A DNA stretch of 64,000 nucleotides from Clostridia bacterium. Lineage in GTDB: Bacteria > Bacillota > Clostridia > Oscillospirales > Acutalibacteraceae. Below are positions 26,436 through 35,949 of this stretch, in pieces (the stretch's first letter is position 1; every line of letters starts with the position of its first letter). The translations under genes were made by a program, and so were the position numbers. The stretch covers positions 1 to 64,000 of the forward strand of contig JAFRUA010000031.1 of the NCBI GenBank assembly GCA_017434855.1, written 5' to 3'. The notes under the pieces were generated by a model that did not search any database, was not told the DNA's origin, and worked only from the letters and a program-made list of their open reading frames with translations.

Positions 26436-26890
26436 TCACCCGATCTTTGCCTCGGAAAAGCCGCTGCACTCCCTTCCGCGCAGCGGGTTGGCAGTGTTGC
26501 GCGCATTAAAATACAGGCGCAGAACGTCGCCGCTGCGGACGAGATGACTTGCATAGACAAACTGGCCCATCCAACTTCCGTCGAAACTCGGTTCCACAAG
26601 CGTTTTTTCAAACCGGAAATGCAGCCCGTCATCCGACGAAAGAAGCAGGATCGCAGACGCGCTTTTTCCGTCTTTTTCAAAGATCCCGTTCTGGATTCCG
26701 ATGAAACAGTCGCTGAGTCTGTAGACCTTCAGGCAGCCGGCGCAAAGGTTGAGGAAAGGATCGTCCCTGTCTGGCGAGAGGATCGGCGCGTGCGCGGCGT
26801 GATAGCCCGAAAGAAGCGCTTCGCTTTCGGCGTAATTGACATAGGTCGGCTCGCAAAAGCCGCAGTCCCTGACGAACGTCAACTGTGAAA
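26436..26890 (-). pseudogene. 3' relic of a beta-propeller glycosidase-like gene
   Basis: About 150 C-terminal residues are recognisable on the minus strand, from 'TFVRDCGFCEPTYVNY' to a natural-looking stop. 'DDGLHFRFEKTLVEP' and 'LRLYFNARNT' look like blades of GH43/GH32-type propellers. The open frame extends further 5', but there it is antisense to the phosphatase relic and lacks a ribosome site, so the gene has lost its start and N-terminal half. Confidence 0.6.
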
Positions 26891-27084
26891 TGTTCGGAAC
26901 GGACAGGATGCTTGCATCACTGAACTGCCGCCCGGACGAAAAACCGGATGTATTCATTAAGGAGGTCAGCACCGCCGCAAAAGAATTCACGGGCGAAGCG
27001 TCTCAGTTTGACGACATGACCATGGTTGGAATGACTTGGTACGGAAAAGACTGCGAAAAGACCGAATCATTGCATTTATGCTGA
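26884..27084 (+). pseudogene. 3' relic of a PP2C (RsbU/SpoIIE-type) serine phosphatase gene
   Basis: The reading frame gives 'EMFGTDRMLASLN' and then 'EASQFDDMTMVGMTWYG', the conserved C-terminal end of RsbU/SpoIIE-like phosphatases with the metal-binding Asp pair. The catalytic domain upstream is missing. The frame abuts the glycosidase relic head-to-head near 26885, so one rearrangement seems to have cut both genes. Confidence 0.7.
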
Positions 27085-27120
27085 AAAACTATAAAGAACA
27101 TCTACTGGAGGCTGACTGAT

Positions 27121-29145
27121 ATGAAACGATTGATTGCTCTTCTTCTTTCCGCGGTTCTGGCGCTTGGTATGCTGACGCCAGGCGTGTTTGCTGCTGACGG
27201 GAACGTGACAAACGAGCCGCCCGCCGCCTTAATGGCCGCGGAAAAAGCCATGGGCGCGGTCGGCAGCCTGCTGGGGCATCTGGTAAAGATCCTCACGTTC
27301 ACTGATGAAGCCCGCATCAAAAAAGCCGCACCCCGTGATGCCGCCGGACAAGAGCGCGACGCTGTGCTGTTTTCCGGCGCGGCGCAGCAGACGCTGACCG
27401 CCGAAACGTGGCGGGCGGTCGAGCTCAGCTTTGAAAGCACAAAAACTTACGCCGATCCGTTCGGCGAAGTGACGCTGGATCTGCTGCTCTTTGGCAACGA
27501 CAGACTGTATACGGTGCCCGGCTTCTGGGACGGCGGAAACACCTGGCGCGTGCGCTTCGTCTGCCCTGCGGCGGGTGCTTGGCAGTGCAAAACCGTATGC
27601 TCCGATGAAACGAACGCTGCCCTGCACGGCAGAACGGCACTGGTGAACTGCACTGCCTACAGCGGCGAACTCGATGTGTACCGGCACGGCTTTGTCACCA
27701 CACGATACGGTGAGAAGTACCTGACATACGACGACGGCACGCCGTTTTATTATCTCGGCGACACACACTGGCAGCTTGCGCAGGAAAGTCCTGAAATGAT
27801 CTCTGCAATCTGCGAAAAAAGAGCCGAACAGGGCTTCACGGTTTATCAGAGTCAGCCGAACGACTGCCGTTTCAATTCCGCGGTCACTGAGAACGTGAGC
27901 GAGGACGGGATGGAAAACCTGCACAGTTTTGATGAAAAATTCCGCATTATTGCCGACAGCGGCCTGACCCACGCCAATTCCCAGTTCTTCTGGCCGCTTT
28001 CCGGCATGCGCCGACTGATCGAAAACCACGGCGGCTGGACCGAGCCGAAGCTCAAGGGTTATCTCGGCACGAAAAAAGTGACCATGCCCGACCTTTCCGA
28101 CGAAGCGAAGGCATATCTTGAAAAAGTCTGTCGTTACTGGGTCGCTCGCTTCAGCGCCTATCCTGTGATATGGACGCTGGGACAAGAGATCGATAACGAC
28201 CCCTATCAGAACGAGGAATCCCCCTGGAACGCGGTCAACAATCCTTACAAATACGTTGCGGAGTATCTTGCGAAATATGATCCCTATGACCATCCCGTAA
28301 CTGCGCATCAGGAGAGCACCGGCGATACAGTGGCATATGGCAACGGTCTGGGAACCAGAGAGGTGCACATGATCTGGTATCCCGGCGCGCAGCCCTCCGC
28401 GTTTCGGAAGGTTCCCGCCCACACCATGTATGCCGCGCAGTGGCATCCGGATGTGACCAGGCGTGACGACTACATGTCCGCGCGAGATTACTGGTACAAC
28501 GGACAGGGCAAACCAGTCGTCAACTACGAAGGCCTTTACTGCTATCTCTGGACGAAGAACTACGGTGCAAGAGCGCAGGCGTGGGCATCCTATCTCACCG
28601 GGCTTTACGGCTGCTCCTGGGGCGGTCAGCCCACGTGGGCGTATGAAAACGGTTTTGAAAGAGACGTTCCTTCCGATGACGGGGTGGATATTATCCGTCC
28701 GGAAGAGAAGCAGGCCGCCACCTGGCAGGACGCGCTGGAATACCCGTCCGCTTATCAGATGGGCTATATGCGTTCCTTAATGGAACAGTTGGAATGGTAC
28801 AATCTGATTCCGCGATTCAACAACTGGGCATACTTTGTGCCGTCTTCCAACGTGTACGCCTATTGCGCCAGCAACAAATGCAACACCGAGATGGTCGTGT
28901 ATTTCTATTCCTTTACCGACGAATCGGTCGCCGAAAGAACAAACACCAAAAACTACGGCGGCATCATGACCGGCACGGTGGGCAGCCTTATCCCGTTTGC
29001 GGAATACACCTATCAATGGTTCGACCCGATCCATGGCGCGTTTGTGAAAGAGGGAACGTTCAGGGCGTCCGGCACCGGCACCTGGTTTGCGGGGCTTCGT
29101 CCAGATGATACGGATTATGTGCTGCTGATCAGAAAAGCATCGTGA
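27121..29145 (+). CDS. Secreted DUF5060/DUF4038 (apiosidase-like) glycoside hydrolase
   Basis: 674 residues with a signal peptide cleaved near residue 25 and an ACTGGAGG ribosome site. After an amphipathic segment (about 40-62) comes a beta-sandwich typical of DUF5060 (about 95-180), then a TIM barrel of the DUF4038/GH140 kind beginning at 'FYYLGDTHWQLAQE' (about 208). Candidate catalytic Glu residues are in 'WTLGQEID' (about 356) and 'VVNYEGLY' (about 468). The C-terminal domain (about 590-674) is the usual beta-rich partner. Likely removes a sugar from plant cell-wall polymers such as pectin side chains; exact substrate unknown. Confidence 0.85.
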   Translation: MKRLIALLLSAVLALGMLTPGVFAADGNVTNEPPAALMAAEKAMGAVGSLLGHLVKILTFTDEARIKKAAPRDAAGQERDAVLFSGAAQQTLTAETWRAVELSFESTKTYADPFGEVTLDLLLFGNDRLYTVPGFWDGGNTWRVRFVCPAAGAWQCKTVCSDETNAALHGRTALVNCTAYSGELDVYRHGFVTTRYGEKYLTYDDGTPFYYLGDTHWQLAQESPEMISAICEKRAEQGFTVYQSQPNDCRFNSAVTENVSEDGMENLHSFDEKFRIIADSGLTHANSQFFWPLSGMRRLIENHGGWTEPKLKGYLGTKKVTMPDLSDEAKAYLEKVCRYWVARFSAYPVIWTLGQEIDNDPYQNEESPWNAVNNPYKYVAEYLAKYDPYDHPVTAHQESTGDTVAYGNGLGTREVHMIWYPGAQPSAFRKVPAHTMYAAQWHPDVTRRDDYMSARDYWYNGQGKPVVNYEGLYCYLWTKNYGARAQAWASYLTGLYGCSWGGQPTWAYENGFERDVPSDDGVDIIRPEEKQAATWQDALEYPSAYQMGYMRSLMEQLEWYNLIPRFNNWAYFVPSSNVYAYCASNKCNTEMVVYFYSFTDESVAERTNTKNYGGIMTGTVGSLIPFAEYTYQWFDPIHGAFVKEGTFRASGTGTWFAGLRPDDTDYVLLIRKAS

Positions 29146-29333
29146 AAACGCACCCACTTAAGGGTTTTTGAATGAGAGAAAACTGAAAATAACGACGAAA
29201 ATAACCGGACGAGGCATTTTGACGTACAACAATCACACCGTCGCCTGTTTATAAAGTTGAATTCAAAACACTGGAAAAGGGAGCCAAAAGATTGAGTGAA
29301 ATGAGCATATCTTGATAACAAGCACCCTGAACG

Positions 29334-29702
29334 ATGATACACATCTTAGCTTCCGGCATCTATTTCAATTCCTTTGCCAAACAGACGATCACCTTTGCTG
29401 AAATGCATCTGCCGGAAAACAGCAATGTGTTCTACATCTGTACCCACAGTGCGCCGGTCGGCGGCTTTCTGACAGGCATTTGAAAGATCGCACAAAAGAA
29501 GCATTGCCGCGAGCTCGGCAAATTCCATTGTTACGGCTTTGACACGGTCGGATGGTTCAAAAAAATCGGTGCCATCTCAAAAGGACATCCGACAGAGAAA
29601 AAAATTGCCGATGCGATTGGATTTATCAATCGCTTAGTTAAAATGATGGATTGCCAAATGCAAAAAACAAGGACCAGAACAGGATTTGTACAGAAAACAT
29701 AA
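29334..29702 (+). pseudogene. Flavodoxin-family pseudogene with in-frame TGA
   Basis: Translation from 29334 gives 'ASGIYFNSFAKQTITFAE', 'NVFYICTHSAPVGGFLTGI', a TGA at 29481-29483, then 'KIAQKKHCRELGKFHCYGFDT' broken up by normal family sequence to a TAA at 29700-29702. Relatives have Arg at the TGA position, consistent with a CGA to TGA change. The N-terminal FMN-phosphate loop is missing as well. 29146-29333 shows nothing else. Confidence 0.75.
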
Positions 29703-29723
29703 AAAAGGGAGAGACCAGCTGTG

Positions 29724-31688
29724 ATGATGCCCCCGCCGCCCAGCGGAACAATCAACGATCAGTACCGCACCGCAAAACCCAAAAGTATCCGGGAAGTTCC
29801 CGCCTATATCAAAAACGTGGTCGGAGAAACCGCCGACCGGATGTTCTATATTCTGAAACTCGTGTGGGAGGCGAACAAATCCATTTTGTTCGTCATGTCG
29901 TTCATGACGCTGTTCAACGGCGTGATGCCTGTGGTCGGTTCGCTGATTGGAAAAGAGATTTTGAACGACCTTGCCCGCGCTTACAATGGCGAGCTTACGG
30001 ACTTCAAGATCATCACAACGTTGCTGATCCTGAATTTCGCCTATCTGCTGTTCACTGCCGTGGTCGCACGCATCTATGCAACTGTGAACCGAATCTCCGG
30101 CGAGATTGTAGCGAACCACATCAAGGTGAAGCTGATGACGAAGGCGAAAGAGGTTGATCTTGCCAGCTACGACAGCCCTGATTACTATTCCAAGCTGGAA
30201 AACGCCAACCGCGAGGCTGCCCGCCGACCGGTCGAGGTGCTTTCTGCTGCATTTTCGATCATCTCCACCGTAATCAGCATCATCTCGTATATCATCGTGA
30301 TCGCCGCCATCGGCGCGGTACCGGCGCTGCTGATCATCGCCGTTGCGATCCCTTCCACCGTCGTCAACTTTCATTTCCGAAAGAAGAACTTCAACTACTT
30401 GTTCCTGCGTTCCAAAAGCAGACGCCAGCTTAATTACTATTCGGATGTGATGGTGAACAAGGATCTCGTGAAGGAGATCCGTATGCTGGGTCTCGCTGAT
30501 ACCTTTATTGGAAAGTACAACACCGTGTTCGCGGACTATTTCAAAGGCCTGCGTCGCCTGATGGTACAGGAATGCGGGTGGACCATCGCTGCAACGCTGC
30601 TTTCCACCGTGGTGAACTGCGTGCTGTTTGTGAAGATCGCTCAGGGCGTATTCAACGGCGCATACGAGGTCGGCAACTATGCGCTGTATACCGGCGCACT
30701 TACCTCCATTGCCAACGGGATCTCCACCCTGATCACCACCACCGCTTCCATCTATGAGGGCACGCTGTTCATCAACAACATGATCGCCTTCATGAAAGAA
30801 GAAAAAAAGATCGTTCCCAGCATCGACCCGCCTCGGCAGATCGTGCGGGGCAAGCATACCGTGGAGTTCAGGGGCGTTTCGTTTTGCTATCCCGGCACAA
30901 AAAAGAACGTGCTTGAAAATATTAGCTTTACCATTGAACCCTCAGATTCGATTGTTCTGGTTGGCCTGAACGGCGCGGGGAAGACGACGCTGATTAAACT
31001 ATTAATGCGGCTGTATGACCCGACGGACGGTGTGATTCTGCTGGACGGGCACGACATCAAAGAATACGACGTGCAGCAGCTTTACAATATCTTTGGCATC
31101 GTGTTTCAGGATTACGGCAAATACGCGGTGACGGTGAAGGAAAACATCGCGTTCGGTGAAGTAATGAAGGACCTGAACCAGACCGAGGTGGAAACCGCTG
31201 CCGGTCATAGCAACGCAGCTGCCTTTATTGAGGCGCTGCCAAAGAAATATGAAACGCCTTTGATGCGCTATTTTGAAGACGACGGGAAGGAACTTTCCAT
31301 CGGTCAGTGGCAGAAGATCGCGATTGCCCGGGCGTTCTACAGTGATTCCGATATCCTGATTCTCGACGAGCCCACCGCTTCGCTTGACCCTCTTGCGGAG
31401 CAGGAGATTTTCAACCAGTTTGAGGCGCTGCGCACCGACAAATCTTCCATCTTTGTTTCTCACCGCCTTTCCAGCGCCACCACCGCCAGCAAGATCGTAG
31501 TGCTGAAGGATGGAAAGATAGTTGAGATCGGCAACCATCGCGAGCTGATGGAAAAGCACGGCGAATACTATATCCTCTTTTCTACCCAGGCCAAACGCTA
31601 TACTACGCCTGCAGACGCGCCTGACGTCCCGCCCGAAGGCCCGCCCGCGGGGTTCCCGCCGCCGTCTGCCGGTATGCATACGCCGTAA
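29724..31688 (+). CDS. ABC exporter, fused membrane and ATPase domains
   Basis: 654 residues. Six hydrophobic helices occupy about 45-330. The ATPase part (about 370-605) has Walker A 'GLNGAGKTT', signature 'LSIGQWQK' (Ile for the usual Gly, common in lantibiotic and peptide exporters), Walker B 'ILILDEPT' and switch 'SHRL'. The C-terminal 30 residues are Pro-rich. I start at ATG 29724 after AGGGAGAG. Substrate unknown: no precursor peptide or maturation gene lies nearby. It follows the flavodoxin relic, and the secreted GH3 gene lies 134 bases downstream. Confidence 0.9.
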   Translation: MMPPPPSGTINDQYRTAKPKSIREVPAYIKNVVGETADRMFYILKLVWEANKSILFVMSFMTLFNGVMPVVGSLIGKEILNDLARAYNGELTDFKIITTLLILNFAYLLFTAVVARIYATVNRISGEIVANHIKVKLMTKAKEVDLASYDSPDYYSKLENANREAARRPVEVLSAAFSIISTVISIISYIIVIAAIGAVPALLIIAVAIPSTVVNFHFRKKNFNYLFLRSKSRRQLNYYSDVMVNKDLVKEIRMLGLADTFIGKYNTVFADYFKGLRRLMVQECGWTIAATLLSTVVNCVLFVKIAQGVFNGAYEVGNYALYTGALTSIANGISTLITTTASIYEGTLFINNMIAFMKEEKKIVPSIDPPRQIVRGKHTVEFRGVSFCYPGTKKNVLENISFTIEPSDSIVLVGLNGAGKTTLIKLLMRLYDPTDGVILLDGHDIKEYDVQQLYNIFGIVFQDYGKYAVTVKENIAFGEVMKDLNQTEVETAAGHSNAAAFIEALPKKYETPLMRYFEDDGKELSIGQWQKIAIARAFYSDSDILILDEPTASLDPLAEQEIFNQFEALRTDKSSIFVSHRLSSATTASKIVVLKDGKIVEIGNHRELMEKHGEYYILFSTQAKRYTTPADAPDVPPEGPPAGFPPPSAGMHTP

Positions 31689-31822
31689 ACCACTTTCCGG
31701 AAGAACTCTTCTTCTCTTTGAGGTTTTCTTCTTCCGATGCTGATGAACGGACAGGTGACAATTAAAGGATCATCACAATAAACGGGCTAATATCGAAAAA
31801 GGAGAAACGGAGGAACAAAACC

Positions 31823-34450
31823 ATGAAGAAAAAAATCCTGTCGATCGTTTTAACACTTTCTCTCCTGACGGGCAGTCTGCTTTGCTTCCCGCTTTCTGCA
31901 AACGCGCTGTATTACACCCAGGGGCAAAAGATCGCCCGCATCGTCGCCGATGAGGGAATCGTGCTGCTGAAAAACGAAAACGCTGCCCTGCCGATCAAAC
32001 AAGGCGGCAGCATTGCGCTCTTTGGAGAGGCGCAGCGAATGGGGCCAAAGGACGAAGAATTCTGGAATACGCACGGCTACATTCCCTACGGCTACGGCTC
32101 GGAAAGTCAGGCGGGCGACTTTGGCGATCATCCGATCGATCCGCTTGACGCGCTGAAAGACGCTGAAAAGAACGGAGAACTTACGATCTATCATCCAACA
32201 AGCGACAGCTACGCAGCTGCACTTGAAAATCGCACGGAGTATGTTCCGACGGATGCAGAGGTGGCTGCGGCCGCGGCTGCAGCGGAAACCGCCGTTGTGT
32301 TTTTCAGCCGCTGGGGGGGTGAGGCCTTTGATGTCGCACGCACCGACTGGTACTTGCGTGAGAATGAAACGTCCCTGCTGCGGCAGTTGACCGCGGCATT
32401 TCCAAAGGTCGTGGTCGTGCTCAACACGCCTTCGGTCATCGACACCTCTTGGGCGAAGGACGAAATCGACGGCATCCATATCGATTCCGTTCTGTATGTG
32501 GGCTATACGGGGATGCAGGGCGGCCTGAGTATTGCGGACGTGCTGCTCGGCCGCGTGAATCCCTCCGGAAAGGCGAACGACACCTGGGCGAAGGACCTCA
32601 CGGATTATCCCTCTACCGCCGGGTGGAATCAGAACGATCAGGCGTATACCGAAGATATTTTCGTCGGCTACCGCTATTTTGAGACCTTCGATCCCGCTTA
32701 TACAAAGGTTAATTATCCATTTGGCTTCGGCCTTTCTTATACTGCGTTTGACATTCAAACAAAGGACTTTGCCTTTGACAACGACACCGTGACCGTCAAA
32801 GCGGATGTGACCAACACAGGCTCTGTTGCGGGCAAAGAAGTTGTTCAGATGTATGTTTCCGCGCCGCAGGGCAAGCTTGGCAAAGCGGCGAAAGCGCTTT
32901 GCGATTACGGAAAGACAAAAACGCTTATGCCCGGCGAAACCCAAGCGCTGACACTGACCGCCGACCTGGCAAACTTCGCCTCCTTCGACGACCTGAGCAA
33001 GACCGGAAACAAATCCTGCTATGTGCTGGAAGCGGGCGACTATCACTTTCTCGTGGGCAACTCCGTCCGCGACATAAGCGAAGCGGGCACAGCAAAGCTT
33101 GACACGCTGCGCGTGATACAGCGGCTCTCTTCGCTTTGTCCCACGAATCTCGAAAAGCGTCTGCTTGCCGACGGAAGCTATGAGACGCTGCCCATTCGCG
33201 AAAGCGACCAGAATTATGTCCATACCGAAACACCGAAGGCGAACGTCAAAACGAATGAGGTCATTGCCGGACACCGGCTGTCCGAAGTCGTCTTCGGAAC
33301 GATGACGATGGACGACTATCTCGCGCAGTGGAGCGACAAGGAGCTTGCGACCTTTTTCGTATCTTATGAAGGGAACCAGGTGGGACCGAGCGACGCGCTT
33401 TGCGCCAAGTACGGACTGAACCGGTTCTCACAGGGCGACGGTGGCATGGGTCTTTGTTTCATGGGGACGGCGTACCCCTGCAACGCAATTTTGGCATCCA
33501 CCTGGAACGACGATCTTGCCGAGGCGTTCGGGCTTTTGCTCGGCACAGAACTGTACAAAAACAACGTGGGCATGTGGCTCGGCCCGCCGGTCAATATGCG
33601 CCGCAACCCCCTCGGCGGCAGAAATCTGGAATACTATTCCGAAGATCCCTATGTGACAGGACGGTTCGCGACGATCATTATCAAGGCCGTACAGCGTAAC
33701 GGCATCCCGGTCTGTATCAAGCATATGATCTGTAATGAAAAGGAAGCGGGAAAAATCTGGAGCGACTCGCAGGTCTCCGAGCGTGCGCTGCGCGAAATCT
33801 ATCTCAAGCCCTTTGAAATGGGGATCAAGGACGGCCACGCCGAGGGCATCATGACCTCCTACAACGTGATGAACGGATTGCCCACCTCCGAAAACGCGGA
33901 TCTGCTCAGAGGCATTGTCCGCGGCGAGTGGGGCTACGAGGGCTTCATCACCACCGACTGGGGCAACGCCAAAAATCAGGTGCGGGAGATCAACGCCTCC
34001 AACAACGTGCATACGCCCTATGATCACTGCGACATCAATCTGATTTACAACGCCATTGACAGCGGCGAGATCACTCGGGCCACACTGGAAGAGGGCGCAG
34101 CGCAGATCCTTTGGACCCTTATGCGTGCGCCGCGCTATTACAGAGCCAATACCTGCGTGCTGCCGCATCATTATGACGAATACGGACGGTGTACGGTCTG
34201 TCATGCTCCGGATCCGGCCGTCAGAACGAATCTTTCAAGGAATCTTGCGGCACTGGTTCCCGAGGCGGGAATCAACACCAGGGTTCCCGTTTGGTTCGGT
34301 TATCCGGGCGTAAGCGACTTTATCGGCAGAAATACCGAGAGCTTCTGCGCAAACATCATGGCGGTGTTCAAGTATGCGTTCAATTTCGTTGTACAGGTGA
34401 TCGGCCTGATGAAATTAAACGCCGACCATCTTGCAATTGCCGATGGCTGA
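31823..34450 (+). CDS. Secreted domain-permuted GH3 glycosidase
   Basis: 875 residues, signal peptide to about residue 28, ribosome site GGAGGA. It has the same permuted GH3 order as the gene at 12688: sandwich domain first (Glu in 'RWGGEAFD', about 164), 'YPFGFGLSYT' and an FnIII-like domain (about 300-400), then the TIM barrel with 'KHMICNEKE' (about 632) and nucleophile Asp in 'ITTDWG' (about 709). After the barrel come an H-x5-G-x-C-x2-C motif near 790 and an amphipathic hydrophobic tail ('IMAVFKYAFNFVVQVIGLM'), absent from ordinary GH3 enzymes. Likely a beta-glucosidase or xylosidase held at the cell surface. Confidence 0.92.
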   Translation: MKKKILSIVLTLSLLTGSLLCFPLSANALYYTQGQKIARIVADEGIVLLKNENAALPIKQGGSIALFGEAQRMGPKDEEFWNTHGYIPYGYGSESQAGDFGDHPIDPLDALKDAEKNGELTIYHPTSDSYAAALENRTEYVPTDAEVAAAAAAAETAVVFFSRWGGEAFDVARTDWYLRENETSLLRQLTAAFPKVVVVLNTPSVIDTSWAKDEIDGIHIDSVLYVGYTGMQGGLSIADVLLGRVNPSGKANDTWAKDLTDYPSTAGWNQNDQAYTEDIFVGYRYFETFDPAYTKVNYPFGFGLSYTAFDIQTKDFAFDNDTVTVKADVTNTGSVAGKEVVQMYVSAPQGKLGKAAKALCDYGKTKTLMPGETQALTLTADLANFASFDDLSKTGNKSCYVLEAGDYHFLVGNSVRDISEAGTAKLDTLRVIQRLSSLCPTNLEKRLLADGSYETLPIRESDQNYVHTETPKANVKTNEVIAGHRLSEVVFGTMTMDDYLAQWSDKELATFFVSYEGNQVGPSDALCAKYGLNRFSQGDGGMGLCFMGTAYPCNAILASTWNDDLAEAFGLLLGTELYKNNVGMWLGPPVNMRRNPLGGRNLEYYSEDPYVTGRFATIIIKAVQRNGIPVCIKHMICNEKEAGKIWSDSQVSERALREIYLKPFEMGIKDGHAEGIMTSYNVMNGLPTSENADLLRGIVRGEWGYEGFITTDWGNAKNQVREINASNNVHTPYDHCDINLIYNAIDSGEITRATLEEGAAQILWTLMRAPRYYRANTCVLPHHYDEYGRCTVCHAPDPAVRTNLSRNLAALVPEAGINTRVPVWFGYPGVSDFIGRNTESFCANIMAVFKYAFNFVVQVIGLMKLNADHLAIADG

Positions 34451-34490
34451 CCAATTGGATGAAAGGCGCATGTTCATTCGCAATTGGTCA
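34448..34490. repeat. 10-bp inverted repeat after the GH3 gene
   Basis: TGACCAATTG (34448-34457) and CAATTGGTCA (34481-34490) could form a hairpin with a 23-base loop. There is no good T tract, so it may be a weak terminator or an RNA-stabilising stem. Confidence 0.45.
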
Positions 34491-34551
34491 CCTCTAAAAA
34501 ATCTTTCAAATAAATGAAATTGAAAAATCGTTCGCGCGGTTTTCTCTTTTC

Positions 34552-34580
34552 TTGACAAATCACGTCGCGAGGTGTAGAAT
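34552..34580 (+). promoter_or_regulatory. Sigma-A promoter of ZIP transporter
   Basis: TTGACA (34552-34557), 17-bp spacer, TAGAAT (34575-34580). Confidence 0.82.
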
Positions 34581-34624
34581 CATAGCGCACTTTATCATTG
34601 GAAAATGAAGGGACCGGAAAGCTT

Positions 34625-35404
34625 ATGACGCTGAACATCCTGATGAGTATGTGGATTCCATTTATCGGAACCTGCCTCGGTTCCGCGATGGTGTTCTTTT
34701 TGAAAAAACAGATTTCCGAAAATCTGCAAAAGATTCTGTCCGGATTTGCGGCCGGCGTGATGGTCGCCGCGTCCTTCTGGAGCCTTTTGCTGCCGGCGCT
34801 GGAGGAAAGCGCGGACAAGGGCAAGCTTGCGTTTCTTCCCGCGGCGATCGGCTTTTTGGTCGGCATCGGGTTTCTGCTCCTGCTGGACGTGGTCACCCCG
34901 CACATGCACGTGGACCGTCAGGAGGAGGGACCGAGCCGCGGCCTGAAACGGACGACCGAGATGCTCCTTGCCGTGACGCTGCACAATATTCCGGAGGGGA
35001 TGGCTGTCGGTGTCGTTTGCGCAAGCTGGCTGGCAGGCAGCAGCAAGATCTCTGACAGCGGAGCGTTGGCGCTCGCGATCGGCATCGCTATTCAGAATTT
35101 TCCGGAGGGTGCGATTGTTTCTATGCCGCTTCGCGGCGAGGGGATGAAAAAGGGTAAGACCTTCCTTTGCGGGGCACTCTCCGGAATCGTGGAGCCGATC
35201 GCAACGGTACTCACTCTGCTTGCGGCCCATGCGGTCGTTACGGTGCTGCCATATCTGCAGGCCTTTGCCGCGGGCGCGATGATCTATGTGGTGACGGAAG
35301 AGCTGATCCCCGAGATGTCCCGCGGCAAGCATACCAACATCGGGACGATCGCGTTCTCGCTCGGTTTCGTGCTGATGATGATCCTGGAGGTCGCGCTCGA
35401 TTAA
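34625..35404 (+). CDS. ZIP family metal transporter
   Basis: 259 residues from ATG 34625. It has eight hydrophobic helices. The ZIP metal-path motifs are present: 'HNIPEGMAVG' in helix 4 (about residue 121) and 'IQNFPEGA' in helix 5 (about 158). The variable loop between helices 3 and 4 holds 'HMHVD'. Such proteins take up Zn2+ or other divalent metals down the gradient. No metal-responsive palindrome is visible at its promoter, unlike the ABC operon at 16-19 kb. Confidence 0.92.
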   Translation: MTLNILMSMWIPFIGTCLGSAMVFFLKKQISENLQKILSGFAAGVMVAASFWSLLLPALEESADKGKLAFLPAAIGFLVGIGFLLLLDVVTPHMHVDRQEEGPSRGLKRTTEMLLAVTLHNIPEGMAVGVVCASWLAGSSKISDSGALALAIGIAIQNFPEGAIVSMPLRGEGMKKGKTFLCGALSGIVEPIATVLTLLAAHAVVTVLPYLQAFAAGAMIYVVTEELIPEMSRGKHTNIGTIAFSLGFVLMMILEVALD

Positions 35405-35405
35405 A

Positions 35406-35484
35406 GGCAACACCGCACAAATGCGGCCGCTCACCTTACTTGATCTTTTGCACAATCCGCACCCCCGAATTGTGCGGAGATGCC
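35406..35484. repeat. MITE-like 79-bp element with 15-bp terminal inverted repeats
   Basis: GGCAACACCGCACAA (35406-35420) and, inverted at 35470-35484, GGCATCTCCGCACAA agree at 13 of 15 positions. The element begins just after the ZIP stop. No coding capacity. It could alternatively act as a long hairpin terminator. Confidence 0.45.
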
Positions 35485-35678
35485 ATTCATATATTTTGAA
35501 TCTTCAAGATGAGCAACGGGGTCATCCTGTTGAAAAAGTCTGGCGAAAAGCTGGGCTTTTTTTATCGAAAACCACGCGATCGTAGCGTGGTTCAAAAGAG
35601 CTCAAGTGATGAGACGGTCAAAAAACTCCTGAAGTGAAATAATATAATTGATTGTCAATAAATGAATAAATGTATTCC

Positions 35679-35722
35679 TTCAATTTCTTGCATTTTTTGA
35701 TAATTGGTTGTATAGTAATAGT
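35679..35722 (+). promoter_or_regulatory. Promoter of small secreted peptide ORF
   Basis: TTGCAT, a 17-bp spacer and TATAGT within the AT-rich stretch, about 40 bases before the ATG at 35758. Confidence 0.55.
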
Positions 35723-35757
35723 ATCAACATATCATTCCAAGCAGAAGGCTGTTGCGA

Positions 35758-35919
35758 ATGAAAAACCGTATTCTCAGACCATTGGCCTATACTATGATTT
35801 TATCAATTTTAATGACATGCTTCACGTTCCCTTCTCACGCCGAGAAGGTGTATGACAAAAACATCAAAAGTGTTGCATCTATTCGCTTCCCTTTGTCGGC
35901 GATTTATGGTAAAATATAA
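35758..35919 (+). CDS. Possible small secreted peptide (53 aa)
   Basis: A 53-codon frame with AGAAGG 9 bases before the ATG and a plausible promoter. The product begins like a signal peptide ('MKNRILRPLAYTMILSILM', then 'TFPSHA' as a cleavage site), leaving about 25 mature residues. It lies between the ZIP gene and the double-TetR gene. It could be a real small exported peptide or the stump of a larger secreted protein; no family recognised. Confidence 0.45.
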   Translation: MKNRILRPLAYTMILSILMTCFTFPSHAEKVYDKNIKSVASIRFPLSAIYGKI

Positions 35920-35949
35920 TGAATAAACGTCCGGGAAGAAGGTGACGGC

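Noticed and set aside
29481..29483. TGA read as selenocysteine
   Set aside because: No hairpin of SECIS type was seen after it, the position is Arg in relatives, and the 5' part of the gene is also missing.
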